Shown: one piece after another, positions 1 to 6,457 of the stretch
How the letters are laid out: each line of letters begins with the position of its first letter
Position numbering within the stretch: position 1 is the stretch's first letter
NCBI RefSeq assembly: GCF_030464885.1
Contig: NZ_JALPRJ010000036.1
Coordinates: 1-64,000, forward strand
From: Caballeronia sp. SEWSISQ10-4 2
GTDB taxonomy: Bacteria; Pseudomonadota; Gammaproteobacteria; Burkholderiales; Burkholderiaceae
Direction of reading: 5' to 3'
Length of the DNA: 64,000 nt
Translations under genes and position numbers: made by a program
The notes under the pieces: generated by a model
What the model saw: the letters and a program-made list of their open reading frames with translations, nothing else
What the model was told of the DNA's origin: nothing
Database searches by the model: none

Positions 1-32
1 GAGCCCTATTTACAGTCAGATAATTAATAAAC

Positions 33-521
33 CTATTTAGGGGATGTTGTACTAGGCCCGGTCGCGCGCCGCATCAACCTTTGGTCAGTCAGCCACTCCG
101 TATGCGTCCCAATCTCGAGGAGCGCGCAATCGGAATGAGTGGGATTGAGTAGATAGTTAAACTCAGCAGGAACGACGGCGCTCGGAACTGCAAGCACGGC
201 ACTCGTTCCTGCGTGTATCCACGCCGCCCCGATTTGTTGAAGGTCATTCCTGGCTGAAAGCTCGCGCCAGTCAGTAGGCAATGTAGTTTGGTCGATATGC
301 GCGACGATTTGCTCGGGCACGCGAACTGGAATCATCACATAGCTAGCATGAAGTGGGGCGTCCTGCACCAGCATTTCTAGCAGAGCAAGCGACTGCGTTT
401 GGGCCGTATAAACCATCGCGAGGCCCTTGGGGTTCCACCGTCCGCCATACAACCGCGCGCCTTCCCCCGAAAAGGCCGTATCTGCGTATCGTTGCGTGAC
501 CACTCGCCATACCGTGCGCAT
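33..521 (-). CDS. RES-domain toxin
   Basis: This is the toxin of a RES/Xre type II toxin-antitoxin module. RES toxins of this family deplete NAD+ in the cytoplasm when the antitoxin is lost. The protein is about 162 residues, usual for the family, and shows the RES hallmarks: an Arg in GGRWN near the N-terminus, a Glu in the LLEML helix and a Ser in the later VPSAVVP segment. The ATG at 521 overlaps the antitoxin stop (TGATG), so the two genes are translationally coupled. A TTG one codon upstream is also open but less likely. The antitoxin gene comes first, as is normal for RES/Xre pairs. Family assignment is firm; activity is inferred. Confidence 0.88.
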   Translation of the reverse strand: MRTVWRVVTQRYADTAFSGEGARLYGGRWNPKGLAMVYTAQTQSLALLEMLVQDAPLHASYVMIPVRVPEQIVAHIDQTTLPTDWRELSARNDLQQIGAAWIHAGTSAVLAVPSAVVPAEFNYLLNPTHSDCALLEIGTHTEWLTDQRLMRRATGPSTTSPK

Positions 522-961
522 CAAGCAAACACACCATGCTCGATGCGGCCCAATGTGTCCATCACACTATCGGCCCCGATATCGGTATCTATAAGGCTGA
601 GCGGTGTCGCACCTTCCAGAGCCTCAATGGGAGTCTTTAGCCAATTGAGCGCGGCATCGAGTCCCTCGAATACCTCCGCGGCCCGGGCCACCGTCCGCGC
701 GAGTCGTAGCAATTTCGCCGACTCTTCGCGACTGAGCACGCCTTCGCGCTTGCGCCGCGCGAGGGTCCGCTCGGGGATGTCTAGTGCCTGCGCAAGTTCC
801 GCCTGCGATAGGCCGATCGACTTCAGCATTGAGTCGAGGGCCCTCGAGGAGATGCCGTGACGGACCACATCGACCCATTCAAGGCCCGACCGAGGCGCGC
901 GGGCAAATACCGCCCGCCCGCCAAGCAACGCGTCTGCTGAAACAGTCTCTATAGCGCTCAC
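521..961 (-). CDS. Xre/MbcA/ParS-type antitoxin (DUF2384)
   Basis: This antitoxin pairs with the RES toxin. It is 146 residues with a central helix-turn-helix (ISSRALDSMLKSIGLSQAELAQ followed by a second helix around PERTLARRK) and the C-terminal DUF2384 toxin-binding part (ARTVARAAEVFEG...ALNWLKTP...). The C-terminal tail is longer than in minimal antitoxins. The start is GTG at 961, preceded by a strong AGGAGGT ribosome binding site six bases away. The protein is expected to bind the toxin and repress its own promoter; the palindromic segments just upstream fit that role. Confidence 0.87.
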   Translation of the reverse strand: MSAIETVSADALLGGRAVFARAPRSGLEWVDVVRHGISSRALDSMLKSIGLSQAELAQALDIPERTLARRKREGVLSREESAKLLRLARTVARAAEVFEGLDAALNWLKTPIEALEGATPLSLIDTDIGADSVMDTLGRIEHGVFA

Positions 962-973
962 GACTCACCTCCT

Positions 974-1008
974 GCCATTTGGCATCAATTTTACACCAAA
1001 ATGGCGGC
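974..1008 (-). promoter_or_regulatory. promoter/operator of the RES/Xre module
   Basis: Upstream of the antitoxin there is a TAAAAT -10-like hexamer (988-993, minus strand). It is flanked by the short palindrome GCCATTTGGC (974-983) and an ATTTT/AAAAT inverted repeat with a repeated ATGGC. This arrangement suits autorepression by the HTH antitoxin. The -35 is not clear. Confidence 0.4.
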
Positions 1009-1199
1009 ATTAGAACTCTGCGGAAGTGGCAGCATGGGAGACGCTTACTCATCAGTTTGCGGGTGTGCCCGCTAGAGGAAGAGTCGAGAGCCATTGCGTT
1101 TCTACTCCCGCGCCATAAGTTGGCGTACCGGCATGGGTGCTTACTGCGTTCCATGAGCCGGCAGACGGTCGGGTTGGATAACAATCATCCGGCGTCCTG

Positions 1200-1260
1200 T
1201 TGGCGATCATCGGGCATGTGGACTATAATGCACATGTTTTCAACCATGGAAATGCACATG
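1200..1260 (+). promoter_or_regulatory. ccdAB promoter with direct repeat
   Basis: TTGGCG (1200-1205) and a consensus TATAAT (1224-1229) are 18 bp apart. The 10-bp word AATGCACATG occurs at 1227-1236 and again at 1251-1260, across the predicted transcription start and the ccdA start codon. It could be the CcdA operator. Several in-frame ATGs lie here; those before about 1236 are probably not in the transcript. Confidence 0.5.
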
Positions 1261-1500
1261 GGTAAGGCACTCGAAGTCCGGGCGCGCAAGTCCACGAACG
1301 TCACGCTGCCGCCTGAAGTCCTGGATCGGGCCAAGGAGCTGGGGATCAACCTTTCGCGCGCGAGTGAGCGTGGTGTGCGCGAAGAAATCCAGGAGACTGA
1401 GGCTCGCCGTTGGGCCGACGACAATGCCGAGTTGGTCGCAGCATACACGGCGATGGTTGAACGCGACGGGCTGCCGCTCGCGAAGTACAGGACGTTTTAA
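1258..1500 (+). CDS. ccdA: CcdA-family antitoxin
   Basis: This is the antitoxin of a CcdA/CcdB module. It is about 80 residues, with an N-terminal ribbon-helix-helix (KSTNVTLPPEVLDRAKELGINLSRASERG) followed by an acidic, flexible C-terminal toxin-binding tail ending in ERDGLPLAKYRTF, which is typical of CcdA. The start at 1258 is preceded by GGAA and fits the promoter; in-frame ATGs at 1246 and 1252 are alternatives. The stop TAA overlaps the ccdB ATG (TAATG), so the toxin is translationally coupled. CcdA normally represses the operon together with CcdB. Confidence 0.88.
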   Translation: MGKALEVRARKSTNVTLPPEVLDRAKELGINLSRASERGVREEIQETEARRWADDNAELVAAYTAMVERDGLPLAKYRTF

Positions 1501-1820
1501 TGGCGCGTTTTGATCTCTACGGTAACCCCGACGATCAGACGCGGCGCCTTGCACCGTACCTGCTCGACGTGCAGAGCTCGCATGTCGGAATCTTGCCGAC
1601 GCGCATCGTGATTCCTTTGCGACCTACCCCGGATCTCGGGTTCTCAGGCAAACCGTCCGATTTGCTGCCGATCTTCGAGATCAATGGCGAGAAACACTTC
1701 GTCGACACGCCTGCAATGAGTGCCATAACGTTGAATGCGCTCGGCAGCCGCATCGGCTCCCTTGCGGATCACCGCGACGCCATCTTGGTCGCGCTCGACC
1801 GCATCTTCGGCGCCTATTGA
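1500..1820 (+). CDS. ccdB: CcdB-family gyrase-poison toxin
   Basis: This is the toxin partner of CcdA, 106 residues, the normal CcdB length. Family features are the N-terminal FDLYGNPD, the RIVIPLRP strand, the EINGEKHFVDTPAMSAI core and the C-terminal helix ending in ALDRIFGAY. Characterised CcdB proteins bind DNA gyrase subunit A and trap it on cleaved DNA through the last helix. The start codon overlaps the ccdA stop. With the RES module next door, this edge of the accessory region carries two addiction systems. Confidence 0.88.
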   Translation: MARFDLYGNPDDQTRRLAPYLLDVQSSHVGILPTRIVIPLRPTPDLGFSGKPSDLLPIFEINGEKHFVDTPAMSAITLNALGSRIGSLADHRDAILVALDRIFGAY

Positions 1821-2188
1821 CCGCAGGCAAGGTGGCGTCGGTCAGTCTCACAGGCGAAAACTGGCCAAGGAGCGGCCTTAAAACTGCCGTGCGCCCTGGG
1901 GTCGTCGCGCTTAAAAAGTCCGGTGGCTGAGAGTATTCATCAATCGGCCCATCGGGTAGGATACGGAAAATCTCGTCCAGCAGAGGCCGCAATGTCAGCA
2001 GACGCGCATAAGCCTCAGCAACTCACGCTTGCATTTGTTCGGCACTGGGGCTCTATATAGAGGCCCGACCGGGATTCGTTAGTATCTGAAGCTTCAGATA
2101 TTTGCATTACCCACACCGGCAGATTAGGCGAAGCGTCGGCCGGGGAGCCGTCTGGAGCACGAAACCCCGGCCGTTGCGGTGCGCATAA
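1821..2188. other. intergenic region with one hairpin
   Basis: No convincing gene is visible. A 9-bp perfect inverted repeat, CGGCCGGGG (2137-2145) and CCCCGGCCG (2165-2173), can form a GC-rich stem with a 19-base loop just beyond the 3' end of the truncated recombinase on the minus strand. It may be a terminator remnant. Confidence 0.5.
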
Positions 2189-2425
2189 TCAGAGGGTTTC
2201 GAGGAACGCCATGACCTTGTCGGTTGCGTGAAAACGCGCCGTACGCTGCCCGACAGGCTGCAGGCGACCTAGCGCTTCTTCCTTGTGCGCAAGATCAGAC
2301 TCCTTGTAGATGTGCGTCGTGTCGATGCTTTCATGGCCCAGCCACAATGCAATGACACTGATGTCGACGCCAGCCTGCAACAGATGCGCCGCCGTCGCGT
2401 GGCGACTATGTCTCCGAAGACATAG
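2189..2425 (-). pseudogene. 3' fragment of a tyrosine recombinase
   Basis: Only the C-terminal catalytic part of a tyrosine recombinase remains. Reading upstream of the first possible start, the frame continues through RHATAAHLLQAGVDIS, the region carrying the second catalytic Arg. It then contains LWLGHES (the third conserved box) and THIY with the likely catalytic Tyr, and ends in AFLETL. The N-terminal three quarters are missing. The break lies next to the 80-bp inverted repeat at 2433-2512 and the IS91-like end at 2517. It belongs to the group of recombinases often found as trios, but is a different lineage from the trio at 4.6-9.8 kb. Confidence 0.7.
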
Positions 2426-2432
2426 AGCAGAG

Positions 2433-2512
2433 ATTTTTTTGGTTGGCGATCGCGGCTACTGACGCGTGAACAGGCCGGTCGGGGCCAGTCCGCGATCGGT
2501 GACCAAAAAAAT
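2433..2512. repeat. 23-bp inverted repeat flanking a 34-bp spacer
   Basis: The arms 2433-2455 and 2490-2512 (each ATTTTTTTGGT...GATCGCGG when read inward) match at 20 of 23 positions. The pair ends four bases before the left IS91-like terminal repeat, so it could be a target, a small element or part of the replication terminus of that element. Confidence 0.6.
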
Positions 2513-2516
2513 GTTT

Positions 2517-2536
2517 GTGCTAAACCGCTCCGCTGG
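2517..2536. repeat. left terminal repeat of the IS91-like element
   Basis: GTGCTAAACCGCTCCGCTGG matches the reverse complement of 10941-10960 at 15 of 20 positions, with an identical CTAAACCGCT core. The two copies bracket the recombinase, the transposase and the inserted trio. Confidence 0.55.
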
Positions 2537-2784
2537 CGCTGGCGTCTATGGGCATTGAATGATCGTCGCGTTGATTCGCGATGCCCGGCGCACGTGTGGC
2601 GCACGCCGGAACCGGGCGGTCTGACAGAGCCGGTCGCGCGAAGACAACGGAAATGCGAGGGTCAACGGGCAGATAGCGCGGGGTTTCGCGGCCTTGTGAT
2701 GGTGCGACGACGCTAAGGCACGAGTCGGTTCGCGTTGGCCGCATGGGGGAAGACCAACGTGCTCGGGGGTGGTGCTGATGCCGG

Positions 2785-4167
2785 TCAGTGCACATGGCTC
2801 GGGTCAGGTGGAGCGCGCGGCAGGATGCCAGGCACACCGCCTTCGATGCGGACCATCTGGCCCTTGCCGCACACGGGGCAGTCGCGAAGTGATTTGCCGG
2901 TGAGCCGCAGGTAACGGTCACGGTAGTCTTCCCCGATGGCGGGTGACGCAGCGGCGGGCGGCTCGACGCCGAGCAGCCGCCGGCAGGTGGCGAGGCGGGC
3001 TGCCCGATGACAGTTGGCGAGCCACCCGTAGCTGCGGATGCGCTTGAAGCCGTCGGGCAGCACATGCAGCAGGAAGCGGCGGATGAATTCGTCGGCAGCG
3101 AGCGTCATGGTTCTGCTTGCGGCGTCATGTTTGTAGTCCTTCCACCGGAAGGTGACCGCGTCGCCGTCGAAGCTCAGCAGCCGGCTATTCGAGATGGCGA
3201 CCCGATGGGTGTAGCGACCCAGATAATCGAGCACGTGTTCGGCGCCGCCAAAGGGTGGTTTCGCGTAGACAACCCACTCGGCCTGGGCGGCGGGCGCGAG
3301 CCAGGCGGCGAACGCTCGCGGGTCACGCAACGGCTCGAGCTGGCCATGGAAGCGCAGCACGCCGGCATTGAACGCACGGCGCAGCTGGTCGAGAAAGAGC
3401 CGCCGAAAGAGCCGCGAGAGGACCCGTACGGGCAGGAAGAAGCCGGGGCGGCAGGCGATCCAGCGCTCGCCATCGGGCGCGATGCCGCCGCCTGGTACGA
3501 CGCAATGCACGTGCGGATGGTGCAGCAGATTCTGCCCCCACGTGTGCAGGATCGTGATGAAGCCGATCTCCGCGCCGAGGTGTTTGGGATCGGCGGCGAT
3601 CGTGCGCAGCGTCTCGGCGCTGGTGCGAAACAGCAGATCGTAGAGCGTCTTCTTGTTCTGGTACGCGAGTGCGGCGATGGGCTCGGGCAGCGTGAAGACG
3701 ACATGGAAATATTCGACGTCAGGCAGCAGTTCGGCGTGCCGGCGCTCGAGCCATTGCGCGCGGGCAAGCGACTGGCACTTCGGACAGCAGCGATGGCGAC
3801 ACGAGTCGTAGGCAATGCGCTGATGGCCGCAGGCATCGCACTGCTCGACATGACCGCCGAGCGCGGCGGTGCGGCACAGCTCGATGGCGCTCATTGCGCG
3901 GCGCTGGGCACGACTGAGGGCGTCGGCATGGGTCTGCCGGTAGTGAGGGCCGCAGCGGCTACGCGCAAGATAAGGAAAATGGACATCACACGGAGCCTTG
4001 AAAATACTGAAATCAGCAGGTTGCAGGGTGTCCATAAAATTAGCAGAAGAAATGGACAGAACGACCGTCGGAGTGTCCATCTTTCGCCGCAGGTTTCGCA
4101 TGGTCGGAAGCCCGATAAAGTCGGGGCTTCCGACCATGCTGGAGCGTGTCAACCTATCGCGCGTCAA
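2785..4167 (-). CDS. IS91-family transposase with a replaced N-terminus
   Basis: From about residue 68 (nucleotide 3970) to the stop, this is a typical IS91 transposase of the rolling-circle (Y2) class. Visible features are the zinc-binding segment (CDACGHQRIAYDSCRHRCCPKCQ split over 3770-3850), the HVVFTLP block, HHPHVHCVVPGGG with the metal-binding His residues, and GYLGRYTHR-like and WKDYKH motifs near the catalytic Tyr region. The C-terminus PVCGKGQMV is also typical. Residues 1 to about 67 are read from the end of the inserted RIT element, not from IS91. The ORF is therefore chimeric, and the ATG at 4167 is only formal. Activity is doubtful but not excluded. Confidence 0.8.
   Translation of the reverse strand: MTRDRLTRSSMVGSPDFIGLPTMRNLRRKMDTPTVVLSISSANFMDTLQPADFSIFKAPCDVHFPYLARSRCGPHYRQTHADALSRAQRRAMSAIELCRTAALGGHVEQCDACGHQRIAYDSCRHRCCPKCQSLARAQWLERRHAELLPDVEYFHVVFTLPEPIAALAYQNKKTLYDLLFRTSAETLRTIAADPKHLGAEIGFITILHTWGQNLLHHPHVHCVVPGGGIAPDGERWIACRPGFFLPVRVLSRLFRRLFLDQLRRAFNAGVLRFHGQLEPLRDPRAFAAWLAPAAQAEWVVYAKPPFGGAEHVLDYLGRYTHRVAISNSRLLSFDGDAVTFRWKDYKHDAASRTMTLAADEFIRRFLLHVLPDGFKRIRSYGWLANCHRAARLATCRRLLGVEPPAAASPAIGEDYRDRYLRLTGKSLRDCPVCGKGQMVRIEGGVPGILPRAPPDPSHVH
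3980..4080. repeat. left end of RIT element with repeated TGTCCA words
   Basis: The word (A/T)GTCCAT or its complement occurs four times with alternating orientation: 3980-3987, 4028-4035, 4052-4059 and 4073-4080. The outermost copy, read outward, is GATGTCCA, mirroring GATGTCCG at the right end (9875-9883). This is the probable recombinase-binding terminus. Confidence 0.5.
4098..4139. terminator. long hairpin downstream of the RIT operon
   Basis: GCATGGTCGGAAGCCC pairs perfectly over 16 bp with its complement at the other end, and the stem continues through CGA with one bulge to a 5-base TAAAG loop. It lies about 70 bp beyond the last RIT gene on the minus strand. No T-run follows, so it may be a terminator or a structural recombination site. 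Confidence 0.5.
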
Positions 4168-4211
4168 GGGTTCATCGACGCAAGCGAAGTAGCCCAGACG
4201 CCCGCCCGGAT

Positions 4212-4574
4212 CTAGCGCGGTTGCAAGGGCAGGACGCTACCGCCACGCAACGCGGCCAGTTCCTTGCGCAGGCTGAACACCTGCCGCAGCAATGCGAGTT
4301 CACGAGCCATCGACTCGTCAAGCTGTGCCTGCAGTTCCTTCACGTCGCCCTTCGCGCGGTTCAGACGCTCGGTCAGTTCGAGCTTCGGGCGCCCGACTAC
4401 CGCGTTGGCCACGTCGATCGCTGCGATCGGTCCGGTGAACTGCGGGCGCGACTTCTTGATGCTCCCCTTCTTGCGGCCAGCCTCGATCGCCACGGTGTCA
4501 TTGTTGATACGCACACCCTTGCGATTCTTCAGGCGCTCAAGGGCGGCGTAGTAGTCGGTCATGGCGTCGTTCAT
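4212..4574 (-). CDS. TnpC-like accessory protein (DUF6262 type)
   Basis: This is a 120-residue basic protein, the fourth gene of the recombinase trio, overlapping the third recombinase by 4 bp. The N-terminal half (ALERLKNRKGVRINNDTVAIEAGRKKGSIKKSRP) looks like a small DNA-binding fold. The C-terminal half (ELTERLNRAKGDVKELQAQLDESMARELALLRQVFSLRKELAAL) is predicted coiled coil. Size, position and layout match TnpC of Tn554-like elements, which influences the efficiency and orientation of transposition. Direct function here is inferred from that similarity. Confidence 0.68.
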   Translation of the reverse strand: MNDAMTDYYAALERLKNRKGVRINNDTVAIEAGRKKGSIKKSRPQFTGPIAAIDVANAVVGRPKLELTERLNRAKGDVKELQAQLDESMARELALLRQVFSLRKELAALRGGSVLPLQPR

Positions 4575-6457
4575 GCTGCCTCCGGCTTGATCGATTTCTC
4601 CTGCGCGTCAAGCAGTCGTTGCAGCGTCTGGGCCTCGATACGGTATTCGACGCTCGCCTTATCGATAGCGCGCAGCTTCGCGACCGTAACCTGCTGCGCC
4701 TTGATCACGCGCTGAAGCTTCGACGGCACGACCACGAGGTTTCGGCAATTTGATTCAAGGCAATCCAGACGCATCCAGTCGAGCGGCGTCGACTTGCACG
4801 GCTCCACGCTGGCACAGCCGCCCAGCACCGTCTCGCGGTACGCCAGTTCTCCCTTCCCGAACATCCTCACCGTCTGCTCGCGCGAATAAACCGACACGGG
4901 CGACGCCTGCACGGCACGGCTCTGCGTCCACGCTGCATGCCCGCCAAACAGCCGCTCGTCAGAGAACAGCACCTGCTCGGCGTACGCAAGGTACTCGGAT
5001 AGACCCTGCGTCTCAACCCATTCCTTCGCGAAGTGGGTCTTGTCGGTGTCGATGAAGCCCTTTGCGAACGCGGAGCCGCGCGCGTAGTACATGGTCATCT
5101 CCTGCGTGATGTGCTGCAACTGACGCTTGAGCGTCGGTAGCGTTACGAGACCGCTGCGGTGCGCGTAGAGCGCGAGCGCGCGGCGAAGCTGGTGACGCGT
5201 GAATGGCCACTGCTGCCCGAGCGCGTACTTCGGCTCGTCTTCCCACGCGCGGTGCATATCGACACGCTTCAGCTCAGCGATGTCCTCGACCGTGATCGTC
5301 GGGAAGACGCGCTCACGAAAGGCTTCGATATCGTCATGTATGTTATTCGCGGCCCGGTTTGCCACGTACCCCTCCCTACGCAGACCCATCCGGCAGAACA
5401 GAAGGTGCGAGCCATCCGTCGATTCGGCGTAATCTTGTGCGCCGTGCGCACGGTGCGCCTCGCCCGACAGGCGTTGGGCGAGCCTGATGGCGCGGGCAGC
5501 GAGAGGGCTGGTCACCCAGCATGCGCGTCTGGGACGACCGCCCGACAGCTTGGTCGTGATGCCCTCGATGGCGTAGTGGGTCACGCCATCCAGACGGGTC
5601 TCGCTCAGACAGTCGTACGGCAGGTTCTCCGCTTCCATCGCACGCATGCCGGTGAATGACAGGATGACAAGCTGGCATAGTGCCCTGATCGACGCCACAA
5701 GCGATGACACGACGTAAGGGGAGTCCTCGCCCCCGAAGTGTGTGGTTATCCTTACTAGTTCTGCAAGGACAACCGGACTCTCGGCGGCGTACAGTCGTGC
5801 GAGGTAATCCGACAGCATGTCGGCGACGCCCTCAGCGACGCTGAGGTCATGCTCACAGGTTGACAGGAAGTGCTGGTAGATCCGCGTCGGGATGACAGGG
5901 TGTTGTGAGCTTCCAGCACGTTGCGCGTAGCGTTCGAGCAGAGGCTTGTGCAGTTGGGCCAGCGGTACGCGCAGCCCCGTGGTCCCGACACCCAGACGGT
6001 GAAGCTTCACCAGAATCGAATGAAGGCGCTGGGCCTTCGTCTCCATCCCTGCTTGCGCGACATAGTCAAGAACAACGACGACATTGGACAGCCCCTCGTA
6101 GAGCGTAAGCTGACGTGCGGCGGCAAAGAACGTAAACTCCCTCAGGTATATTGAACGAGTTTGAAGCGTATTGGACGCAGGTACCGTATCTGTCGCTTCA
6201 TGCATCAGAAAGTACATGACCTGCTTCCACTGACGCGTAGTCGCCGCTGAAAGGGCGCGGCTCACGTCGTCAGGCACGTGGCCCCTGAAATTGATATGGG
6301 TCCAGCGCAGCCCAACCGCGTATGCACGGACGTCCCAGGCGTCGTCACCAAACAGCGAAACAGTGTTCCCAGCCGTGTCGCGCGTGACGACCGTATCGTC
6401 TTCGACCCGGTACCAGTCAGGGCGGTCAACGATCGGCGCAATCAACGTGTTGTTCAT
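4571..6457 (-). CDS. third tyrosine recombinase of the trio
   Basis: 628 residues. The catalytic set is visible: Arg I in ILSFTGMRAMEAE, HQLRR (His and Arg II) at about residue 430, and the Tyr in MTMYYARG. The C-terminal extension carries a Cys group (GGCASVEPC...LDCLESNC), which resembles a zinc-binding end also found in TnpB-like recombinases. It overlaps the second recombinase and the TnpC-like gene by 4 bp each. It should cut and join DNA at the element ends together with its two partners. Confidence 0.8.
   Translation of the reverse strand: MNNTLIAPIVDRPDWYRVEDDTVVTRDTAGNTVSLFGDDAWDVRAYAVGLRWTHINFRGHVPDDVSRALSAATTRQWKQVMYFLMHEATDTVPASNTLQTRSIYLREFTFFAAARQLTLYEGLSNVVVVLDYVAQAGMETKAQRLHSILVKLHRLGVGTTGLRVPLAQLHKPLLERYAQRAGSSQHPVIPTRIYQHFLSTCEHDLSVAEGVADMLSDYLARLYAAESPVVLAELVRITTHFGGEDSPYVVSSLVASIRALCQLVILSFTGMRAMEAENLPYDCLSETRLDGVTHYAIEGITTKLSGGRPRRACWVTSPLAARAIRLAQRLSGEAHRAHGAQDYAESTDGSHLLFCRMGLRREGYVANRAANNIHDDIEAFRERVFPTITVEDIAELKRVDMHRAWEDEPKYALGQQWPFTRHQLRRALALYAHRSGLVTLPTLKRQLQHITQEMTMYYARGSAFAKGFIDTDKTHFAKEWVETQGLSEYLAYAEQVLFSDERLFGGHAAWTQSRAVQASPVSVYSREQTVRMFGKGELAYRETVLGGCASVEPCKSTPLDWMRLDCLESNCRNLVVVPSKLQRVIKAQQVTVAKLRAIDKASVEYRIEAQTLQRLLDAQEKSIKPEAA

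Noticed and set aside
3007-4215. 402-residue plus-strand ORF antisense to the IS91 transposase
   Set aside because: It mirrors the codon structure of the transposase on the other strand, has no ribosome binding site and no known domains.
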